From Syntrophomonadaceae bacterium (lineage in GTDB: Bacteria; Bacillota; Syntrophomonadia; Syntrophomonadales; Syntrophomonadaceae): DNA of 5,883 nt. Both the position numbers and the translations under genes were made by a program. The stretch covers positions 1-5,883 of the forward strand of contig JAQUBU010000154.1 of the NCBI GenBank assembly GCA_028686565.1, read 5' to 3'. Below, in pieces: positions 1 through 5,095 of the stretch (position 1 is its first letter; each line of letters opens with the position of its first letter). The notes beneath the pieces were generated by a model. It saw only the letters and a program-made list of their open reading frames with translations, was not told the origin of the DNA and ran no database searches.

Positions 1-348
1 CATATCCGGTGGAGCAATCAGGAATTGACTGGCAATTACCGTTGCTACCGTTTCTCCCTGAATAACAACCGGTGCAGCTGCATGAATCAAGCCATTGGGA
101 CATGTAGCAATATTATATTTCTCTTCTCCCTCATAATTTTTAAGCATCTCATTACTGTAGCGGCACTGTTCAGCACTAACAGAATGTTTCTGATGAAATT
201 GACTGCAAATTTTTTGCCATCCTTTTTCGGGCATAAATGTTACATCTGGTTCGATTAATGCTACGCTAACCCCAGCAAGATTTGTGAATATTTCCAATAG
301 CTGTTGTATTTTTTTCAAGTCAACCAAATTATGAAAAGAATATTCCAT
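1..348 (-). CDS. PocR-type sensory-domain protein, N-terminal part (cut by window edge)
   Basis: The 116 visible residues are read from the ATG at 348 and stay open to the left edge, so the C-terminus is missing. The start is supported by AAGGGG six bases upstream. The segment opens with MEYSFHNLVDLKKIQQLLE and contains three well-spaced cysteines in the contexts ICSQFH (C48), QCRYSN (C62) and TCPNGLIHAAAPVV (C83), followed by a region resembling 'G..V......QF' (GETVATVIASQF). This order of motifs is that of the PocR ligand-binding domain, a PAS-like sensory fold named after the PocR regulator of propanediol/cobalamin genes. In the family it sits in front of AraC-type DNA-binding, histidine kinase or GGDEF modules and is thought to bind small ligands such as hydrocarbon derivatives. 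The output domain here lies outside the window, so the molecular role (regulator or kinase) is open. The family call is fairly secure; the ligand is unknown. Confidence 0.8.
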   Translation of the reverse strand, partial: MEYSFHNLVDLKKIQQLLEIFTNLAGVSVALIEPDVTFMPEKGWQKICSQFHQKHSVSAEQCRYSNEMLKNYEGEEKYNIATCPNGLIHAAAPVVIQGETVATVIASQFLIAPPDM

Positions 349-388
349 TCTAACCCCTTATTATTAACTCAACTTTCGTAGTTGACAT

Positions 389-418
389 ATTATGCGACAT
401 AACTAGTGTGCTTGTCAT
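389..418 (-). promoter_or_regulatory. Possible promoter of the PocR-domain gene
   Basis: On the minus strand ATGACA (418-413) and CATAAT (394-389) are separated by 18 bases, about 40 bases before the ATG at 348. Each box has five of six consensus bases, and the position suits the gene. The -35 box lies inside the first copy of the direct repeat at 411-428, so the repeat could be an operator or could simply have supplied the promoter. No other evidence is available. Confidence 0.35.
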
Positions 419-453
419 TGTTATGAAATAGCGTACTTGTCATTGCTATGAAA
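411..453. repeat. Pair of 18-bp direct repeats, 25-bp period
   Basis: CTTGTCATTGTTATGAAA (411-428) recurs as CTTGTCATTGCTATGAAA (436-453), 17 of 18 bases identical, seven bases apart. The first ten bases, CTTGTCATTG, occur a third time at 555-564, where they run into the inverted-repeat element. The pair is therefore either a decayed piece of that repeat family or a two-site operator upstream of the PocR-domain gene. The sequence does not decide between these. Confidence 0.7.
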
Positions 454-503
454 CTATCGAACTCGTGCCATGGTAGAATTATGAATCAGAACCGCAAAAA
501 GTA

Positions 504-732
504 TTCATTTATTGTGGTGCGCCCAGCGCGTGAGAATTGTGAGCGCAGCGCCAACTTGTCATTGCGAGCGCAGCGCGGCAATCTTCCCGGTAATTGATTA
601 CATAAACGAAAAATGCTCTGACGCTTTTCGTTTATCGTGGCGGGTTATTACCCGTGAGAATTGCGAGCGGTAGAGAAGCAATCTAAAATGACTTGGCGAT
701 GGATGGATTGCTTCGCTGCACTCGCAATGACA
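504..732. repeat. MITE/REP-like intergenic repeat block with 27-bp terminal inverted repeats
   Basis: The left arm at 557-583 (starting TGTCATTGCGAG, ending GGCAATC) and the right arm at 706-732 (starting GATTGCTTCGCTG, ending CGCAATGACA) are inverted copies matching at 24 of 27 bases. They bound about 176 bp with no coding potential. A further, poorer copy of the arm lies at 659-682 (ATTGCGAGCGGTAGAG...), and GTGAGAATTGYGAGCG occurs twice, at 530-545 and 654-669, showing an internal duplication of about 124 bp. From general knowledge, 'TCATTGCGAGCG..GCAATC' elements are scattered between genes in many bacterial genomes. There is no transposase, so any movement would depend on one supplied elsewhere. 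I see no clear target-site duplication. Copy number in the genome cannot be judged here. Confidence 0.75.
602..635. repeat. Perfect 11-bp hairpin inside the repeat block
   Basis: ATAAACGAAAA (602-612) and TTTTCGTTTAT (625-635) are perfect inverted copies around a 12-base loop. The hairpin sits at the centre of the inverted-repeat element and is probably part of its structure, not a terminator, because no gene ends beside it on either strand. Confidence 0.6.
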
Positions 733-794
733 TATAAGATAGCTCGCGATGTTCGTCAATATGGAATTTTAAACAGTTTATTTTATTGCTTTTC

Positions 795-817
795 CGGGCT
801 TTTCAGCCTGTTCTTTT
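795..817 (+). terminator. Possible rho-independent terminator between the repeat block and the acetyltransferase gene
   Basis: CGGGCT and AGCCTG (795-800 and 805-810) can form a six-pair stem, one of them G-U, around the tetraloop TTTC, followed by TTCTTTT. No gene is visible upstream on this strand, so it may insulate the acetyltransferase promoter or belong to the repeat DNA. The stem is short and the call is tentative. Confidence 0.3.
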
Positions 818-849
818 GGTCAGAAAGTTGAGTAATGAACCAAGATAAC

Positions 850-878
850 TTGTACTGATCAAATCCGACAAATACAAA
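850..878 (+). promoter_or_regulatory. Possible promoter of the acetyltransferase gene
   Basis: TTGTAC (850-855) and TACAAA (873-878) lie 17 bases apart and about 40 bases before the chosen start at 921. Each box has four of six consensus bases. Placement is good but the match is moderate. Confidence 0.4.
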
Positions 879-920
879 AATTCTTGCAGTAACATGACAG
901 AATATTTAGGGGGTAAATAT

Positions 921-1412
921 ATGGAGTACAATTTTCGCAAAGTTAACGAAAAAGACGGAACAAAAGTTATAGATATCTTTAATTATTACATTGAAAACAG
1001 TTTTGCGGCTTTTCCTGAAAAAAAACTTAGCCATGCTATTTTTCAGCCCTTACTGGAAATGGCCAAAGGCTACCCTTTTTATGTAATTGAAAAGGAAGCA
1101 GATGGTGTTATCGGCTTCGGTTTCATTGGCCGCTATCATCAATCAGAAGTGTTTGACCGAGTTGCTGAATTAACTTATTTTATACTCCCTCCATATACTA
1201 AAAAACGCCTGGGTACCAGACTATTTAATATTCTGATTAATGAAGCCAAGGAAATGGGAATCGAAACTCTCCTGGCAAGCATCACTTCACTTAACAAGGC
1301 CAGCATAGATTTTCATTTAGCTCACGGATTCAAAGAATGTGGAAGATTTGAAAACATTGGCAAGAAACAAAATACCGATTTTGACGTAGTCTGGATGCAG
1401 AAGTTTATTTAA
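921..1412 (+). CDS. GNAT-family N-acetyltransferase, phosphinothricin acetyltransferase-like
   Basis: A 163-residue protein, the usual length for this family. The ATG at 921 is preferred over the in-frame ATG at 894 because TTAGGGGG lies directly before it, while 894 has no ribosome site. Features seen: N-terminal 'RKVNEKDGTKVIDIFNYYIE' (helix 1 and 2), YPFYVIEKEADGVIGFGF (strands 2-3), the conserved glutamate E83 in VAELTYFILP (strand 4), SLNKASIDFHLAHGF (about 123-137, the usual 'N-x-x-S...H...GF'), and IGKKQNTDFDVVWMQ at the end. This order matches PAT/MnaT-like enzymes, which move an acetyl group from acetyl-CoA to the amino group of amino acids or their analogues. The acetyl-CoA phosphate loop, normally R/Q-x-x-G-x-G/A, reads TKKRLG (93-98), so the arginine and first glycine are replaced. 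Activity is probable but not certain; the substrate cannot be told from the sequence. Soluble, cytoplasmic. Confidence 0.85.
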   Translation: MEYNFRKVNEKDGTKVIDIFNYYIENSFAAFPEKKLSHAIFQPLLEMAKGYPFYVIEKEADGVIGFGFIGRYHQSEVFDRVAELTYFILPPYTKKRLGTRLFNILINEAKEMGIETLLASITSLNKASIDFHLAHGFKECGRFENIGKKQNTDFDVVWMQKFI

Positions 1413-1480
1413 TACTTAATTGCCATAAAAAACTCTATTATTAGGAGCAAGTTCAACTTAGATATAAAGGAGAGATAAAA

Positions 1481-1630
1481 ATGGCATCTAATTGTGAGAA
1501 CTGTAAATGGCGAGCTTCGGCAGAGAAAAACCCCAAGGCATTCATGAGCAGGCTTTGGCACTGGCATAGCAAGTGGTGCCCTGGATGGAAAGCTTATAAA
1601 AAAGAAAAACAAATGACAATTAAGAAATAA
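1481..1630 (+). CDS. Small Cys/Trp/His-rich protein of unknown function (49 residues)
   Basis: ATG at 1481 follows a strong AAGGAGAG eight bases upstream; the frame runs 49 codons to TAA at 1628-1630. The protein starts MASNCENCKWRASAEKNP, with a C5-x2-C8 pair, and continues through FMSRLWHWHSKWCPGWKAYK, with H27, H29, C33 and four tryptophans in 12 residues, then a lysine-rich tail. The Cys pair plus the H-x-H-x3-C group looks like a possible metal site (zinc or iron), but this is inference. There is no signal peptide or membrane segment. It follows the acetyltransferase gene by 68 bases with no visible terminator, so the two may share a transcript. The motif density and good ribosome site argue for a real gene. 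I do not recognise a named family. Confidence 0.75.
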   Translation: MASNCENCKWRASAEKNPKAFMSRLWHWHSKWCPGWKAYKKEKQMTIKK

Positions 1631-1723
1631 TTATAGTCAATTTAAGCTCATTTTCATTTTCTTTTCAGCTTTTTTTAGGTATTGCAGTCATAATATGATT
1701 AAATCAGCTTAGGAGGTGATACG

Positions 1724-1765
1724 GTGAACCAAATCCATTCATCTTATACGGTCACTGTTTTATAG
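1724..1765 (+). CDS. 13-codon leader ORF coupled to the following membrane-protein gene
   Basis: GTG at 1724 sits seven bases after a perfect AGGAGG (1711-1716, extended as AGGAGGTGAT), the best ribosome site on this strand. It encodes MNQIHSSYTVTVL and stops at TAG 1763-1765, whose last base is the first base of the GTG that starts the 54-residue gene. The downstream GTG has no Shine-Dalgarno of its own. The simplest reading is that ribosomes load here and re-initiate at the TAGTG overlap. The peptide shows no run of rare or single amino acids that would suggest attenuation. Alternatively, it could be the displaced start of the next gene after a frameshift. Confidence 0.55.
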   Translation: MNQIHSSYTVTVL

Positions 1766-1929
1766 TGAAGAAAATTACTATATCTGATGTGCTTTTTTTA
1801 ATTGCGCTTACTCTCTGGATCTATACCCTTGACTTCAATGCCCTTACTAAGCTGCAAAGCGCCAGTCTGGTTGTATTTGGCCTATGGCTCGGATTTATCG
1901 TATATCGCCTGATCGGAAAGCATAAGTAA
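1765..1929 (+). CDS. Small two-helix membrane protein (54 residues), unknown function
   Basis: GTG at 1765 opens a 54-codon frame ending with TAA at 1927-1929. The protein starts MKKITISDVLFLIALTLWIY and ends YRLIGKHK. Two hydrophobic stretches, about residues 8-22 and 33-49, are split by a short polar turn (DFNALTKLQSA), giving a helical hairpin with a positively charged C-terminus that should face the cytoplasm. No catalytic motif is present. The start has no ribosome site and overlaps the stop of the 13-codon leader, implying coupled translation. The length and overall form resemble many unnamed small membrane proteins of Bacillota. I do not recognise a family. No convincing terminator follows. 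Confidence 0.65.
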   Translation: MKKITISDVLFLIALTLWIYTLDFNALTKLQSASLVVFGLWLGFIVYRLIGKHK

Positions 1930-2009
1930 TGCCTCGATATACCGGGATAGGATGTTCGCAATGTCTAAAAGACACATAAATGAATAAGTATTTTAGGATT
2001 ATACTTTAC

Positions 2010-2222
2010 TTAAAAAATCAAATCTTGTTCCGTAGGCAAAGGAAATCGCATTTTGAATATTGTTCCATTCGAACTGGTCTCAACCTCAATTCTTGCATTA
2101 TGACGAGCCGCAATACTATAACAGACGGCAAGCCCTAGTCCTGTTCCCTTTTCTTTGGTAGTGACAAACGGATTCTTCATTAATAGCCAATTCCTTACTC
2201 TTTTAAGGCGAGCTCTCGGATA
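2010..2222 (-). pseudogene. Remnant of a sensor histidine kinase (C-terminal ATPase end)
   Basis: The minus strand between a stop at 2223-2225 and TAA at 2010-2012 encodes a clear kinase end: KNPFVTTKEKGTGLGLAVCY (the loop before the G2 box and the G2 box GTGLGLA), then SIAARHNARIEVET and GTIFKMRFPLP, the last strands of the HATPase_c fold. Everything before it is absent: no N box, G1 box, dimerisation helix or sensor domain is readable in any minus frame upstream. The in-frame ATG at 2180 has no ribosome site. A terminator pointing the same way lies at 2291-2315, so the fragment is also cut off from the next gene. This is the tail of a PAS-type histidine kinase lost by deletion. It cannot be functional as a kinase. 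The rest of 1930-2346 shows no gene. Confidence 0.8.
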
Positions 2223-2290
2223 TTAGAAAGGTTTTTCTTAAAGGACATAGAATATCTCAGTTTATCCAACCAATGATAAGAGTTGTAATC

Positions 2291-2315
2291 AAAAAAGAGG
2301 GGCTATACCCCTCTT
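2291..2315 (-). terminator. Rho-independent terminator of the 66-residue gene
   Basis: AAGAGGGG and CCCCTCTT form a perfect eight-pair stem around a five-base loop (2295-2315). On the minus strand the stem runs into six consecutive T residues. It lies about 30 bases after the stop of the gene at 2347-2547. The other strand has only A residues after the stem, so the direction is clear. Confidence 0.8.
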
Positions 2316-2346
2316 AAAAATATCTATATAGTTATACCGCACTATG

Positions 2347-2547
2347 TCAATCATTAACGCTGGGTTTTTTCTGTAAATGCGTATCACTACTCTTTACCAG
2401 TTCAGATAAAACCATAAAGAAAGAAGATTGTGCTGCATCTGCTTTGGCAGTTGTACCAGAATTTTTTTTCTTTGGCTTATATGATTTCAATGAGAAACCT
2501 GCTGAATGAATCGGTGCAATTGCTCCCGTACGAACAATTATTTCCAT
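2347..2547 (-). CDS. Hypothetical 66-residue basic/serine-rich protein
   Basis: ATG at 2547 is preceded by a full AGGAGG (2557-2562) nine bases away, and the gene is followed by a strong terminator. This gene-plus-terminator arrangement supports a real transcript. The protein begins MEIIVRTGAIAPIHSAGFSL, has a lysine cluster (KPKKKNS, about 24-30), a helical, hydrophobic stretch SSFFMVLSELV (41-51) and a charged end. There is no signal peptide, membrane helix or cysteine. The messenger around the start can fold as GGAG-GAT-CTCC, which would cover the ribosome site. I do not recognise a family. It could be a small regulatory or structural peptide; no function is claimed. Confidence 0.5.
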   Translation of the reverse strand: MEIIVRTGAIAPIHSAGFSLKSYKPKKKNSGTTAKADAAQSSFFMVLSELVKSSDTHLQKKPSVND

Positions 2548-2683
2548 ATTGGAGATCCTCCTGACAATGTTTCACCCTTTTAAATATATATGCGTATGGT
2601 AAACATTATTTTGAGGGTCACCGATATTTCCAATGACATTTACTTGTTACTGTTGAGGTGCTGATTATTTGATTTGCTTTCCA

Positions 2684-2712
2684 GAAAAATAAGAAGCCGC
2701 CCAAATGGGCGG
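2684..2712 (-). terminator. Rho-independent terminator of the winged-helix-like gene
   Basis: CCGCCC (2697-2702) and GGGCGG (2707-2712) form a perfect, GC-only six-pair stem with loop AAAT. On the minus strand it is followed by CTTCTTATTTTTC, a T-rich but interrupted tract. It starts 26 bases after the stop of the gene at 2739-3002. Confidence 0.7.
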
Positions 2713-2738
2713 TAAAGAAACAGGATTGCCCTGATTTC

Positions 2739-3002
2739 TCAACGGTTTGACATATCAAGAAGATTTCCGGCTTTAATCTGTGCTAATCCTTTCTCAGTAA
2801 AGACACCTTTAATTGTAATTGATGTATCATTTGCAATTAATTGTTCAAGTTCTATAAATCCATCTTCCGCTAGCTGTTTTGCCAGCTCCGCTCTTTGTGG
2901 TGGAGGATAGGTATCTGACAAAACATCTACTAAGTTAAATTTATCTCCTCCACCGCTACGTTTTACCAAGTCTAAAAACAACCCGTAATTGTGTTTCCGC
3001 AT
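2739..3002 (-). CDS. Small winged-helix-like protein (87 residues)
   Basis: ATG at 3002 has GGGGGAG seven bases upstream, and a terminator follows the stop, so it forms a single-gene unit. The protein starts MRKHNYGLFLDLVKRSGGGD, then FNLVDVLSDTYPPPQRAELAKQLAEDGFIEL and ITIKGVFTEKGLAQIKAG. The order helix, helix, 'AKQLAEDGFIEL', strand, wing, then 'FTEKGLAQI' resembles a winged helix, where 'L..KG...I' after the wing is common; the helix before 'EDGFIEL' would be the recognition helix. This is a fold-level inference from the pattern alone. It may bind DNA as a small regulator or act as a protein-binding domain. There is no membrane segment or cysteine. Direct neighbours give no hint of a target. 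No named family is recognised. Confidence 0.65.
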   Translation of the reverse strand: MRKHNYGLFLDLVKRSGGGDKFNLVDVLSDTYPPPQRAELAKQLAEDGFIELEQLIANDTSITIKGVFTEKGLAQIKAGNLLDMSNR

Positions 3003-3163
3003 ACTATAACTCCCCCCTTAATCTACACCTTCTGCAAAAGAGAAATATTTTCCTGCTTAAGTTTTACCTATTCTAGTTTCTTATCCGAATACTGAAACCA
3101 TATATGCTAACTTTCTCAGCTCGCCTTTTATCCAAGGTTTAGTACAAGAAGGATTTTCATGTA

Positions 3164-3192
3164 TTGATTTTTGATAAATAATACCAAATAAT
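3164..3192 (+). promoter_or_regulatory. Probable promoter of the leader/TM2-like gene
   Basis: TTGATT (3164-3169) and AATAAT (3187-3192) are separated by exactly 17 bases and would give a transcript starting near 3199, about 45 bases before the leader ATG at 3244. The -35 box has four of six consensus bases and the -10 box five of six, in AT-rich DNA where chance matches are common. Confidence 0.4.
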
Positions 3193-3243
3193 GATGGGCA
3201 ATCTAAGATGGTATATTTAAATTGATTTATGAGAGGTTTAACA

Positions 3244-3279
3244 ATGCTAACAAATATATTTACTGGCAGTTTATTATAA
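3244..3279 (+). CDS. 11-codon leader ORF coupled to the TM2-like gene
   Basis: ATG at 3244 lies seven bases after GAGAGG (3231-3236). It encodes MLTNIFTGSLL and ends at TAA 3277-3279, whose last A is the first base of the ATG at 3279. The downstream ATG has no purine-rich site in the 20 bases before it. This is the same arrangement as at 1724-1765, and both junctions read TTATA(G/A)TG. Re-initiation at the overlap is the likely route to the membrane protein. The peptide sequence is not similar to the other leader. Confidence 0.55.
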   Translation: MLTNIFTGSLL

Positions 3280-3758
3280 TGGGCAACTATAATGCACTGC
3301 AAGCGGCACTTTGGAGCATAGCTATCCCAGGGTTTGGCCAATTAGTAAATGGAAAGTACCTTAAAGGACTTACTCTAATAGGTTTGGAATTCTTAATAAA
3401 TATGAAATCCAACTTAAATACGATCATTATATCCAGCTTTCACGGCCAAACCATAGAAGCAATTAATTCAACCAATTACCAGTGGCTGATGTTCTATCCC
3501 TGCATATATTTATTTGCAATCTGGGATGCCTGCTACGATGCAGGAGGAAAGGAAATACCCTTGCTATTTCTCCCTTTTACACTGTCAGCATATACCGGAA
3601 CAATTGGGTGCATCTATTCCAATACATTTACAATTAATAATATCTTTCCGGGACCATTGTGGATGCTCTTGGGTTCGGCGTTGATAGGGTTTGGACTTGG
3701 TATTTTAATCAGATATATGGTTCTGCTAAATGACGTAAACTATAAGTCATTAACTTAG
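3279..3758 (+). CDS. TM2-like multi-pass membrane protein (159 residues), unknown function
   Basis: ATG at 3279 starts the recognisable protein; an in-frame TTG at 3222 would add 19 residues but has no ribosome site and would bypass the leader. The N-terminus MGNYNALQAALWSIAIPGFG followed by QLVNGKYLKGL (to about residue 31) matches the 'PG-G-Q-x-x-x-G-x-x-x-x-G' pattern of TM2-type helical hairpins. Hydrophobic segments lie near 8-20, 29-42, 68-83, 93-113 and 125-150. The conserved-looking YQWLMFYPCIYLFAIWDACYDAGG links the second and third. There is a short polar C-terminus. Proteins of this form are common in Bacillota and are annotated as hypothetical; the function is not known. Expression seems to depend on coupling to the 11-codon leader. 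Family-type call is good, role unknown. Confidence 0.75.
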   Translation: MGNYNALQAALWSIAIPGFGQLVNGKYLKGLTLIGLEFLINMKSNLNTIIISSFHGQTIEAINSTNYQWLMFYPCIYLFAIWDACYDAGGKEIPLLFLPFTLSAYTGTIGCIYSNTFTINNIFPGPLWMLLGSALIGFGLGILIRYMVLLNDVNYKSLT

Positions 3759-3766
3759 AAATGATG

Positions 3767-3796
3767 GTTGCTTTGAAACAATTCTTTGAAAGCAAC
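3767..3796 (+). terminator. Hairpin after the TM2-like gene, possible terminator
   Basis: GTTGCTTT (3767-3774) and AAAGCAAC (3789-3796) form a perfect eight-pair stem around a 14-base loop whose AAA/TTT could extend the stem past one mismatch. It starts nine bases after the stop at 3758. Only TTT follows directly, with TTTTT 13 bases on, so it is a weak terminator or a 3-prime stabilising hairpin. Confidence 0.45.
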
Positions 3797-3836
3797 TTTG
3801 GAATACATTGTTTTTGGATTTATTCGTGTACAAAAT

Positions 3837-3860
3837 CAAAGTAGCCTTACAAAAGTTACT
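3837..3860 (-). terminator. Weak terminator candidate of the iron-sulphur gene
   Basis: On the minus strand AGTAAC (3860-3855) and GCTACT (3845-3840) can pair with one mismatch around a nine-base loop, followed by TTTGATTTTG. It begins five bases after the TAA at 3865. The stem is weak, so this is only a candidate. Confidence 0.25.
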
Positions 3861-3864
3861 CCAA

Positions 3865-4971
3865 TTATATTTTCCCCTTCTCCTGGGCAATGCGTCTGAA
3901 CTTATCTCTTGAATCAGTTGGGGGAATGTGCAAAACATCTCGGCGCGACAGAGATAAGGAGCCATTCGGGCAAGTGGATACACATACACCGCAACCGATG
4001 CAAATCTCTTTATTTACTACAGGAGCTTCGCTATCATTAACTTCTTGCATAGTGATCGCATTAACAAGGCAGCTATCCGCACATATACCACAGCCGATAC
4101 ACATTTCTTGATCTATTACCGGAACAAAATTACTCGGTTGAGTAGAATATTGTCCATGTTTATTTATGCTAGTCATAACTACGCAGCAGCAAGCACAACA
4201 ATGGCATATGTAAGTGGGATTATTCAATACATTGTCACAATTATGTACCAGCCCTAATTCTTCGGTTTTATCAAGTACTTGCAGCAATTCTTCCACCGAG
4301 GCTGGCCTCCCCATACCTCTCCTTATAACCCACTCCGCAGCATTGCCGAAGGAAGTACATACCTCCAAAGGAGCATCGCAGGCTTTGCCCAAATGACTTG
4401 CCTTATGACGGCAGGCACACATAGAAAGTGCTCCTCCCCCAGCTTTGCGGATAATTTCACTGGCCCTTTCGTAAGTTAAAACCTCAGTTTCAACAGCTAC
4501 CGGTATGAGATGTTCATATACCAATGTGCGCATCATCCTGGTATCTATGCCGGCAAACTCTTTCATCGCCTCTTTATCACTAAAATAACTATTAAAAAGC
4601 TCGGCCAATTCTTTCATATTGACTTCATCACGGGTGCGCATAAAAGTGTACTCGAAAAAACCGATAACCATCGGCGCCAGCATGTAGAATGATGTTTCCC
4701 GGCGGGGAAAGTCCATTACCAACCCTTTGTCAGCCATCCTGTCCAGGATTGGTTTCAACTCTTCTGAACTGATACCGGCAGCCTTGGCTATCCTTTCAAT
4801 CTTCATAGGAACCATCGGGAATTTGCTTCCAACTATAGCCTCGCTCTCCGTATAAAGTCGCTGGATAATTGTCATTAGTGTATCGTTTATCAGCACCCCG
4901 ACCGGTTCCCTGTTCAGTCGTTCGGCCAATGCCCGATAAACCTCATCCTTGGAATGAATTAAGTGCCCCAT
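3865..4971 (-). CDS. 4Fe-4S ferredoxin-type protein with helical N-terminus and Cys-rich core (368 residues)
   Basis: The ATG at 4971 is chosen over the in-frame ATG at 4989 because TAGGGG lies eight bases before it, while 4989 has none. Domains in order: a helical N-terminus with a winged-helix-like segment (about 50-90: IERIAKAAGISSEELKPILD, then RMADKGLVMDF); a middle part with CACRHKASHLGKAC (C185, C187, C198), C205 and, after HNCDN, the cluster CHCCACCC (256-263); then two ferredoxin motifs, CIGCGICADSC (C291/294/297/301) and CIGCGVCVSTCP (C324/327/330/334). The end therefore should bind two [4Fe-4S] clusters; the extra cysteines suggest a third metal site. Related proteins occur in anaerobes such as sulphate reducers and syntrophs, generally unnamed. 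A cytoplasmic electron-transfer or redox-sensing role is inferred; partner and substrate are unknown. It is transcribed alone, 343 bases from the next upstream gene. Confidence 0.85.
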   Translation of the reverse strand: MGHLIHSKDEVYRALAERLNREPVGVLINDTLMTIIQRLYTESEAIVGSKFPMVPMKIERIAKAAGISSEELKPILDRMADKGLVMDFPRRETSFYMLAPMVIGFFEYTFMRTRDEVNMKELAELFNSYFSDKEAMKEFAGIDTRMMRTLVYEHLIPVAVETEVLTYERASEIIRKAGGGALSMCACRHKASHLGKACDAPLEVCTSFGNAAEWVIRRGMGRPASVEELLQVLDKTEELGLVHNCDNVLNNPTYICHCCACCCVVMTSINKHGQYSTQPSNFVPVIDQEMCIGCGICADSCLVNAITMQEVNDSEAPVVNKEICIGCGVCVSTCPNGSLSLSRRDVLHIPPTDSRDKFRRIAQEKGKI

Positions 4972-5072
4972 TAAGATATCCCCTATCATTAATCATTAAA
5001 GTATTTGCACTATACACAATTTACGATTTATGTTTGTTTCGCTTTTTGAATGATCAATACCTTCCCATTATT

Positions 5073-5086
5073 CTGGATATGTCCAG
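5073..5086. promoter_or_regulatory. Palindrome CTGGA-TATG-TCCAG near the predicted transcription start
   Basis: CTGGA (5073-5077) and TCCAG (5082-5086) are perfect inverted copies around four bases. They lie just after the -10 box of the promoter at 5096-5124, at or directly downstream of the expected start of the iron-sulphur transcript. A short operator or 5-prime hairpin is possible, but a 5-bp arm can arise by chance. Confidence 0.3.
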
Positions 5087-5095
5087 GATTAGATA

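Noticed and set aside
25..258. 77-codon plus-strand frame at the left edge
   Set aside because: It lies wholly opposite the PocR-domain coding sequence, which has clear family motifs and a ribosome site. It is a shadow frame.
411..732. Possible CRISPR-like repeat array
   Set aside because: Repeats are few, of unequal length, partly inverted and without regular unique spacers. They fit an interspersed MITE/REP-type element.
1409..1612. 67-codon minus-strand frame opposite the small Cys/Trp-rich gene
   Set aside because: It is opposite a frame with a strong ribosome site and motif-rich protein, and its own start lacks a ribosome site.
3081..3341. 86-codon minus-strand reading frame with a plausible-looking end (IHENPSCTKPWIKGELRKLA)
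   Set aside because: Its only ATG lies inside the better-supported TM2-like gene on the other strand and has no ribosome site. The part outside that gene has no in-frame start. It could be a remnant, but I recognise no family.
4997..5015. TTGCACTATACACAA considered as a Rex- or CRP-like operator before the iron-sulphur gene
   Set aside because: Only the outer TTG/CAA bases are symmetric; the inner arms do not match either consensus.
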